Below, piece by piece: positions 5,649 through 12,255 of a DNA stretch of 12,255 nucleotides; positions within the stretch are counted from its first letter, which is position 1, and each line of letters starts with the position of its first letter. The notes beneath the pieces were generated by a model. That model was given only the letters and a program-made list of their open reading frames with translations, ran no database searches and was not told the origin of the DNA. A program made the position numbers and the translations under genes. This stretch comes from Phoronis ovalis (taxonomy: Eukaryota > Phoronida > Phoronidae), in NCBI GenBank assembly GCA_028565635.1, contig JAOXYB010046646.1:1-12255 (forward strand), read 5' to 3'.

Positions 5649-8600
5649 GTACATTGTTATGTCAGTGTGTTTCATGCATGCTTTTGGATACTACAAACAT
5701 GGAAAAGTACCTTAGCGCATGCAGAAATCTTTGATTATCCGGGAAACCAGTCAATCCAAATCAAAACATTGAAATTTGACAGTGTTTTGATTCACATGAT
5801 TCGCCCACTCTCACAGTGTTTTCTTGATTTCGTTGTTAAATCTTAATATTCCGTCAGTCCATGAGCAATACTAGAAAGTAAATAGTTGAAAGTGTGACAT
5901 GGTTTTCATTAAATTCCTTGACAGAATGTCTACATACAACCCAAGCATTTTCTATACTGTGCAACTTTATATCAGTCTCTGTACCAATGTACAGTTTAAC
6001 TGGGTCAGACTTTGAAATACTTTTTTAAATAAAAAGCTCTTTAATATTTTTATTTTTCAGAGGATGTGCGGTCACTTACTCTTCCTGGATCATATCAAGA
6101 CAAGATTTCACATCTTGGACACTCTTTAAGAAATTTTACACGTCTCAAATATGTTGATGTTTCGAGAAATTCTTTGTCTTCTCTTGATGTATGTATATTC
6201 GCCCGTTACAGCAATTAATATTTAGAAAATTTACATGTAAGCCTGAAAAACTTATAATCCATACCTTTAATATTATGGATTGCTTAATTGGAATATTAGA
6301 TTTTTGCTGACATTTGGCACTGTTCAGTTCCTTAGTTTAGGTTTGCCCACTGATGGTTTTGGTTTCTCTATAGGTAACATATAAACTACTACTTGTTTAA
6401 AACAGCAGTCCGTCCACTACACTACATGATAAAAATAGATCTTATGTTGCAATACTGATTTTAATTGCATTTTGTAGGGACTGGAGCATCTGAAACTGCT
6501 TGAGAAACTGAATTTATATTATAATAATATATCAACACTGAATGACCTTCGCAAACTTCAGTTTAACCAGTCTTTGGAGGAGTTAGACTTGAGGCTGAAT
6601 CCAGTCGCAAGAGATGAGCCTGATTACCGTTTATTTCTTATACATATGCTCCCAAATTTAAGGAAATTAGGTATAGTAACAATTTGGTGCTTGTTTTCAG
6701 GATTTCATGTGACCATTATCTTGATTTCAAATACTGTAGTTCTTGCACCGACATCACCAACTTATCATACAACAGTATAAGATACTGATTGTGACAGTTT
6801 ACGTGAACCCACATAAAGTATCAAACTTATTGCATATCAATACGTTTCTAACTCAAAAAGCCATGGTTCACGGATCACATGACTGAAACTGCTAAATAAA
6901 AAAACAAAAACATAACTTTTATTGGAAAATATGAGCCTTTTAGTGCCAATACTGGTCAAAGTATCAAAAATCAGTCATAAGGTGACTAGGTTACATAAGA
7001 AACCCATACTTTGACAAGTGGACATAAGTTTCCCTGCCTTGACAGAAACTGACATTTGGCATGTTTCTTTTAGATGACAGAACAGTGCGAGATAGTGAAA
7101 GAAAGGCGGGCCTATTGCATTTTGGCACAACACAGGCTCATGAATTTACGGAACATCCCAGAAAAGTTACCCCAGAAAAGAAGCAGAACCCACGTGTTCA
7201 AATGGTGAACAGCATGAAAAAGTCATCAGGTATAGTTTACTTTTGTCCGCTGTGTAGCAATACAATAAACCAATGCAAATATTTAACTAGACACAGAATC
7301 AAGACAGAAAAGCTGTTATTATTGTATAAAACTAATTTCATTCTAAGGTTATGTTTAAACAAGAACTGAGAATGAAAACAATTTTTATGAATATGATTTG
7401 TATTGTAAACATATTAAAAAAGATCTTTCTTTTGAAAGGTTTATTCTTGTTTATACATTGTTTTGTTTACTTAGTAGTAAATGAAGATTATTATGAAAGT
7501 AGGTAAATAAATGTGGCTGATTGACAACAATGTTTTGTTACGTTTTGAAGTTAACCTGTTGATTTTAAGCTATTTTTTAACTCAGCTCATTAGTTTTATG
7601 TTGCTGCAGTTGTTTTTGTTAAAGGCAATGGTTTTCTATTCCTAACTTGGTATTAATCTTTTTTGGGAAAGTATACAACTGAATGAGAGATATTCAGAAA
7701 CTATCCTGATAAGTTACAGCAGATAACATCTATTGTCAAATCTGGCCAATTTTGAATCTGTCTCACTTATTCTTGTTGGTGAACTCTTTAGTTTTATGTA
7801 TGAAGTATTTTTTTTAATAAATTTGTAATAAAACATGCTCAAACACACAGTGAGAACATTGCTAGTTGACAGCTGTACTATTGTATTTTGAGAACAAGAA
7901 ATCAATTAGTGGTCATACTATACTGAAAATGTCACATGCCAGTAGCCAGTGACCTATTGTAGTGAAGCAGATATTTGCAAAAATCTCATTATACTTTAAT
8001 TTATAAATTACATTTAAAACCTATTTAGTGATCTTTTGTATGTCATTGTAGCTTTGGACGATGATGATGTTGCCGTATTAGATCTAATAGCTAGATCAAA
8101 TGGTGACCTGACCAAACCCCGAGCTGTCTCTGGGTCTTCGGCTAGAGTTCCTTCCGCAGAAGAATACTCTCCAGACAGTAAGTATTTTTTTATCACTATT
8201 AGATAAAATCTAGGGCCAGATCGTGTAGCACCAGCAGCATCAAAGTATATGGATGTAAGCCATAGTTAGTCATTTAAACCCCAGTACTGAAATTCCATTG
8301 AGAATATGTACTCTGGAATGGTTTAGTGTGTCACAATTGTCTATGTTTGAATGGATGTGCAGGCTGTCCTGTTTCATGAGGAGAGTGCATATATGATGGT
8401 TTGTGTGCTTGATTCCCGTCTTCAAGTTTTGTAATAAAAATTTTTGTTTTTGCTTGTCACCTGCACCTCAAAAATGATGTCACCTGTCACGTGAATGCTT
8501 AGTATGTGCTGCAGACATAAATAACAATTTTTACGTCACTTAGGTCATTTGTTTTCTTTAAACTATTTTTATAGGAGTACAACATCTTGAGTCGGTGGAA

Positions 8601-11600
8601 TCTGGCACTAGTCTTCCTCCAAAGCGATCACAGTCACAGCTGTCTCAAGCCAATCAACAAAGCGATTTACCCCCATCTGTTGTGGAAAGTTATCCACAAA
8701 TTTCACAAGCCTATCAAGAACAAACCAGAAACAGGTCATTTGAATATTTCATGTCATATCCAACAGTAGTCATTCTCTTATCAGCATTAGTGTTTAAAAA
8801 TTTGTAGATGACCTCACTATGTTTTGGTGTGAGGCAGACATTTGAATCATTGTCATTATTCTGTTAAGATGTTCTGTATCATTGCTGTCATTTTAGCTTT
8901 TTAAAGATAAGAAAATCATTGAACTAACCTCATACTGTTGGTATATCACAACAGGATTAAGTTTTGCACATGTCTGCATTCTGCAACATGTTAAAAACCT
9001 TTTATTAACTACAGTGTTGATATGTTTTACACAGACCACCATCTGACCCAAATCCGCCTAGGAGTGACCCAAATTTAAAATATGAGGATGAAATCGAAGC
9101 ATTTACCTCTTACAAAGCTCAAGGGACTTTCACTCCGCACCCTGGTAATGGTGACAGTATACCTACAGGCTGTTTCCAGCAAGACACACCTGCTCAGAAA
9201 TTACAGGTATAAATAACACCTGAAATTATTAAGAAACAGTTTCGTACATAACCAAAGTTATATTTATGTTTGTATTTTCATAAAAAACATCGTAGTATCA
9301 GAGAAGTGCAAATGTAGTCAGCTTATAGTGGCATGATTGTTTTACAGAAACGGAATATTAGCTTGATTTCATCAGTTTTTGTAACCCATAGTACAGGACG
9401 ACTACTTGACATGACATCCTCTATCTGGTGGTGGAAGAGGCTATTTATAGCAAATAAAATTCCTTACCATAATAATGAGGATTTCACCTTATTTGGAAAC
9501 CTAATACTCATGGTTGATATTTGCATAATTAGGTATAGACAATAGATGTCTGAAAATTTGACATGTTCCTTAAAAAGGACACTACAATAAATGTTTTTTT
9601 TTTAGTTTTCCTCTCAGTCACAGAGTGCTAGCACACCAGAAAGTCAATTCCCATTTTTGCCAAATTTGCTAGATTTAGTTGACAAGTATTGGAATGGTTC
9701 AAAGTCGCTGCACAGGAACACTAAATTCAAAAGTAAGTGCATTTCTTTGCATACCCATCCACAATGCATTGTCGTCGTCGTTGTCCACAACATTTTCTTT
9801 TTCTTGCAGTAACGGCTTTACTTTTACCCGATCAGTTTCATTTTCGACACAGGATAAATACAGGTCAAACTGCACTTTGATTGTAATTTTGACCTTGATT
9901 GCTTCCAATGTGGTTGATTGGCGGCTGTGTTTGTTCCCTAGAAGGTACATACTTTGCATCAGCTGTGGGAAAAACGAAACATTGACTGAACGATTTGAAT
10001 GTGGATTAACGAAGGACATAGGCTGGTGGGTGTAATAGGCTAGGTTACATTTTAGAGTGACCTTAAAAATGGGTTAAATGCTGATCCGAATCTGCGACAT
10101 TTTTTATTGTGCGTAACAGATCACTTCTAATTTTGGCCAACTAAAGCCCATATTTGTTCTCGAAATTGTACGTCGCAATTACAGCTTCAGTTTGTATCTA
10201 ATCAGCTTCACATTCGTATTGGTAAGTATAGGTCTAAGTGCAATCACAGTGCAGGTCACCTTTACTTTGACCTGGATCACTTCCAATATGGCCTGCTGGT
10301 GGCTAGGTTGAAAGGGCACGTCATATTTCTCTGCATACCAGAAAAACACAGCTGACTAGACGATTCGAAGGTGGATTCACAAAGTGTTGAGTGTAATATT
10401 CTAGGTAGCATTTTAGAATGACCTTGAAAAGCATGTCAAATGACGAACCAGATCTTCAACATTTATTGTGTATGGTACTTTGCTTTACATATGTTCAACT
10501 ACTTCAAAAATTGCAGTGTCCACACACACACATCAGGGCTGCAAACCACATACAACCTAGAGCATGATCTGATTTTAGGAATGAGATGGGCATCTGTGAC
10601 ATTACTAATGTCTTGTTTTGATAAGATTACATTTGTTAACTATGTTTATTTCTTCTAAAATTTGGTATGTATGCCAGCATGTTAGTTTGATATTATGCAA
10701 TGAACCTAGTTGGGTTTTAATCATCAATCACTTTCTGAAGATAGTTGTATGATCATATACACGATGGGATTAATGGGACCGTTGTAGATTCATACAATTT
10801 TATTCATTACCATACATTTTTCAGAAATGGTTTGTGGAATGTTAAAGGAACATTTGGAAAACACACCTTCCCAAGAAGTAACTAAATTACGAGCAGATGT
10901 AAAGGGCCTCGCTCAAGAAAACCTGCATCTGCGAGAAACACTGGCGGGGGGTGGGAAAGCTGAAGATTCACAGCTAAGAAATGCATTTGATCAAGCTCAG
11001 AATCAAATAGTATGTATATTATTTAAAACAAATCTATTTTTTGTACCTACCACTTAGTGAAGTTACTACTTGTTTGATCTCACTGACTGGTGGACTATTT
11101 TGATGCGACTTTGGAAAGTCTTAAACTGTCACTGGCTTCAGAGGTGGGTTTTAGGTACGATCAGTTTCAAGAAACACATCCCAGGTTTATATAAAGTAAA
11201 CTCTTGAACATAACCAAAAGTAGTTTTAACTTGACATGCTAGGAATGGAAAATTGCTAACAGGTTTGAAGTTATCATGTTTAGTGTTTTAAAGTAATGAG
11301 AGAGTATACTAAATTCCTAGACTGATATAGAAAAACTATTGGGGATTTATGCTTATGGACACTAGACTAGTACTAAGTGCGCTGAAACACAGTAGTAAAT
11401 AAAAATGCAGCGTATAATTAACATGTTTTTGAAATATTTTTAGGAATCACTGCAAGAAAGGTTGCGAAGGACTGGTGAAGAGAATAGGTCATTACAGCAG
11501 CGACTGGGGCAGTCTGAAACTGTTTTAGCTAGTGGTGGTATGCAGGCATCAGCTGGCAGCTCAGTTAACCAATCACAGCTAGGTAGGGCAGTGTTACACG

Positions 11601-12022
11601 TGAAACTGTTACAAGTGCCATCATTAGCATTGTTTTTTACCTTAATTACTAATTTTTTTTCTAACATGTAACACAAATGTTTCTTAGTAGACTCTGAGCT
11701 TGTATATAAAGGCTGTACAAAAATCATCAGGGCTGACCGTTTCATAGCTGCATTCACACTAAAATGTATGGGAAATGTTGGTGTTATCTAATTATCAAAT
11801 TCTGGTTTTCAATTTCATTGTGACTACTAGAGTGACCTTGTAAATTTGATTTTAATCCTGTAATAGTAACTGGTGTTTTATAACAACTGTCATGTAACTT
11901 CTTCCAGATGCGATTCAGAGGCAAAATGAAGTTATGAAGCAAGAAACACAGACTCTGAAGATAAGACTGAAGCAGTTTTCGCAGATGCAAGAATTAGCAA
12001 CTATGTTACAAGAAAGTCACAA
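5585..12022 (+). CDS. CEP72: CEP72/LRRC36 family centrosomal leucine-rich-repeat protein (eleven exons, 3' end outside the window)
   Basis: Gene-level entry. The CDS joins 5585-5648, 6061-6188, 6478-6670, 7074-7229, 8052-8177, 8575-8734, 9035-9206, 9606-9732, 10825-11009, 11444-11582 and 11908-12022, in phase throughout: 521 codons plus two bases. Order: leucine-rich repeats (about 22-130), with LNLYYNNIS (75-83), DLRLNP (101-106) and the cap DEPDYRLF; DDRTVRDSERK (129-139); an acidic LDDDDVAVLDLIA (182-194); a Ser/Gln/Pro-rich linker; FTPHP in exon 7; LLDLVDKYWNGSKSLH in exon 8; then coiled coil (about 376-521) ending QELATMLQESH. From family knowledge, CEP72 is a centrosome and centriolar-satellite protein that helps recruit pericentriolar components; human CEP72 is about 647 residues, so roughly 60 or more C-terminal residues lie to the right. 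LRRC36 is the vertebrate paralogue, so pro-orthology to both is likely. An in-frame TGA (5579-5581) directly precedes the ATG. Confidence 0.92.
6061..6188 (+). CDS. CEP72: CEP72 exon 2 (first leucine-rich repeats)
   Basis: The acceptor is TATTTTTCAG and the donor gtatgt; phase 1 in, phase 0 out. It encodes residues 22-64, including SLTLPGSYQDKISHLGHSL (26-44) and LKYVDVSRNSLSSL (50-63). The first block is a family signature that precedes the canonical repeats. Confidence 0.93.
6478..6670 (+). CDS. CEP72: CEP72 exon 3 (leucine-rich repeats and cap)
   Basis: The acceptor is CATTTTGTAG and the donor gtatag; phase 0 in, phase 1 out. It encodes residues 65-128. LEKLNLYYNNIS and LEELDLRLNPV are the last two repeats, and DEPDYRLFLIHMLPNLRKL (110-128) is the LRR cap helix. 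This is the most strongly recognisable exon of the gene. Confidence 0.95.
7074..7229 (+). CDS. CEP72: CEP72 exon 4
   Basis: The acceptor is TTTCTTTTAG and the donor gtatag; phase 1 at both ends. It encodes residues 129-180, starting DDRTVRDSERKAGLLHF, the conserved segment directly after the LRR cap. A basic, low-complexity stretch follows (KVTPEKKQNPRVQMV). Confidence 0.93.
7230..8051 (+). other. CEP72 intron 4 (822 bp)
   Basis: AT-rich intron with GT-AG ends. The open frames at 7061-7369 (read-through of exon 4) and 7714-7905 (minus strand) look like chance. No repeat or RNA gene was recognised. The smaller introns at 5649-6060, 6189-6477, 6671-7073, 8178-8574, 8735-9034, 9207-9605, 11010-11443 and 11583-11907 are also without recognisable content. 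Confidence 0.7.
8052..8177 (+). CDS. CEP72: CEP72 exon 5
   Basis: The acceptor is GTCATTGTAG and the donor a consensus gtaagt; phase 1 at both ends. It encodes residues 181-222. LDDDDVAVLDLIARSNGDL is a short acidic helix-like motif also present in human CEP72 after the repeats. The rest is Ser-rich and probably disordered. Confidence 0.88.
8575..8734 (+). CDS. CEP72: CEP72 exon 6 (Ser/Gln-rich linker)
   Basis: The acceptor is TTTTTATAG; the donor is the weak site CAG/gtcatt. Phase 1 in, phase 2 out, residues 223-275. The product is Gln-, Ser- and Pro-rich (KRSQSQLSQANQQSDLPP) and poorly conserved. The exon is supported mainly by phase and by lying between two well-supported exons. Confidence 0.72.
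9035..9206 (+). CDS. CEP72: CEP72 exon 7
   Basis: The acceptor is GTTTTACACAG and the donor gtataa; phase 2 in, phase 0 out. It encodes residues 276-333. PPSDPNPPRSDPN is followed by YKAQGTFTPHPGNGDS. The FTPHP motif matches a conserved spot in the otherwise variable middle of CEP72. Confidence 0.85.
9606..9732 (+). CDS. CEP72: CEP72 exon 8 (LVDKYWNGSKSLH motif)
   Basis: The acceptor is a run of T then AG; the donor is a consensus gtaagt. Phase 0 in, phase 1 out. It encodes residues 334-375. LPNLLDLVDKYWNGSKSLHR is a hallmark helix shared by CEP72 and LRRC36 at the boundary between the disordered middle and the coiled coil. Read-through frames over 9679-10035 are shadows of this exon plus the intron. 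Confidence 0.92.
9833..10110. repeat. Diverged direct repeat, copy A
   Basis: Shares an ordered series of words with copy B about 370 bp downstream: CAGTTTCATTTTCG, GACCTTGATTGCTTCCAAT, ACGATTTGAATGTGGATT, ACATTTTAGAGTGACCTT and CATTTTTTATTGTG. Similarity is patchy with small indels, which indicates an old duplication or two insertions of one dispersed element. Confidence 0.7.
10203..10470. repeat. Diverged direct repeat, copy B
   Basis: Matches copy A in order: CAGCTTCACATTCG, GACCTGGATCACTTCCAAT, ACGATTCGAAGGTGGATT, GCATTTTAGAATGACCTT and CATTTATTGTG. Neither copy carries a conserved reading frame. Confidence 0.7.
10825..11009 (+). CDS. CEP72: CEP72 exon 9 (coiled coil)
   Basis: The acceptor is CATTTTTCAG and the donor gtatgt; phase 1 in, phase 0 out. 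It encodes residues 376-437. Heptad-like segments include EVTKLRADVKGLAQENLHLR and DSQLRNAFDQAQNQI, broken by a Gly-rich LAGGGKAE hinge. Confidence 0.88.
11444..11582 (+). CDS. CEP72: CEP72 exon 10 (coiled coil)
   Basis: The acceptor is ATATTTTTAG and the donor gtaggg; phase 0 in, phase 1 out. It encodes residues 438-483. ESLQERLRRTGEENRSLQQR continues the coiled coil of exon 9. It is followed by a Gly/Ser/Gln-rich break (ASGGMQASAGSSVNQSQ). Confidence 0.86.
11908..12022 (+). CDS. CEP72: CEP72 exon 11 (coiled coil, last one visible)
   Basis: The acceptor is CTTCTTCCAG and the donor a consensus gtaagt; phase 1 in, phase 2 out. It encodes residues 484-521. LKIRLKQFSQMQELATMLQE then SH matches the conserved C-terminal coiled coil of CEP72 and LRRC36. 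In both human proteins at least one more conserved segment (a TNE-containing helix) follows, so the gene continues past the right edge. Confidence 0.92.
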
Positions 12023-12255
12023 GTAAGTCTCGTTTTTGTGGTTCTGTATGAAAATACATTTTGCCTGCTGTTATAGTTTGCAAGTGATATATAGACACTA
12101 CCTTATTTAGTCATAACCTTGTGCTAAACCAAGCAGAAAACGATCAGTTTATTGCTTGTAGATACTATTTAACAACTAATTATTGCTGTTTATCCTATCT
12201 ATAGGATACACAGCATTGGTATCGTCTTTCACGTGATAATTTTCAATATTGTTTA
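12023..12255 (+). other. Start of CEP72 intron 11 (cut by the window edge)
   Basis: Begins with a consensus gtaagt donor after exon 11. An acceptor-like CTATCTATAG ends at 12204, but the sequence after it does not translate to anything like the expected CEP72 C terminus, so I treat the whole stretch as intron. Confidence 0.6.

Larger units (their letters stand above)
9733..10824 (+). other. CEP72 intron 8 (1,092 bp), the largest in the gene
   Basis: Its first two thirds hold two diverged direct copies of a roughly 270 bp sequence; the remainder (10480-10824) has a short CA run near 10532 and nothing else recognised. Exons 8 and 9 join smoothly in phase and in family alignment, so no exon seems to be missing inside it. 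Confidence 0.75.

Noticed and set aside
8014-8196. 60-codon minus-strand frame over CEP72 exon 5
   Set aside because: Antisense shadow of a well-supported exon with no independent support.
9679-10035. 118-codon plus-strand frame and its 106-codon minus-strand counterpart
   Set aside because: The plus frame overlaps exon 8 of CEP72 in another frame and runs into the intron repeat; neither translation resembles a known family.
10440-10658. 72-codon plus-strand frame in CEP72 intron 8
   Set aside because: It runs across the end of the diverged repeat into AT-rich intron and has no domain-like sequence.
12205-12255. A twelfth CEP72 exon after an acceptor-like site, open to the window edge
   Set aside because: In the required phase it reads IHSIGIVFHVIIFNIV, a hydrophobic string unlike the polar coiled coil expected next in the family.

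Overview
The window looks like nuclear DNA from a bilaterian animal, probably a marine invertebrate; the sequence alone does not fix the species or phylum. It is AT-rich and has short coding exons (about 64 to 193 bp) separated by GT-AG introns of roughly 270 to 1,090 bp. The non-coding part carries degenerate repeats. The longest open frames are mostly exon read-throughs or repeat shadows, so the genes were rebuilt exon by exon from splice sites, reading phase and family similarity.

Two protein genes lie head to head. On the minus strand (2898 down to 219, running off the left edge or stopping at 215) six exons encode about 255 residues of a stand-alone Schlafen-type AlbA_2 domain protein. 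It retains the E-x4-E-F-K motif and a G-I-x-D-D motif, the places where the catalytic acids of Schlafen RNases sit. On the plus strand (5585 to 12022, continuing beyond the right edge) eleven exons encode about 521 residues of a CEP72/LRRC36 protein: N-terminal leucine-rich repeats, a disordered middle, an LVDKYWNGSKSLH motif, and a C-terminal coiled coil. Vertebrate CEP72 is a centrosome and centriolar-satellite protein.

The 2.7 kb between the two start codons is largely repetitive. It holds a GC-ended repeat block (about 3604-3898) and a well-bounded 887 bp element (4223-5109) with inverted ends and a TAATAA direct repeat on both sides. Inside that element are two different arrays of about 30-33 bp units: ten copies of a TTTACCACAGGGTAT core with variable spacers, then about ten copies of a TTTGGATTGCTACC-like core. 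The first array is followed by a sequence resembling the element's own right end, so the element looks composite.

The introns are mostly featureless. Exceptions are a long near-perfect palindrome (447-541), a CA microsatellite, a GCC/GAC-rich repeat at the left edge, and a diverged direct duplication about 370 bp apart in the largest CEP72 intron (9733-10824). No tRNA, rRNA, CRISPR or prokaryotic feature was seen. The two genes have no known shared pathway; their divergent layout is the only link visible here.
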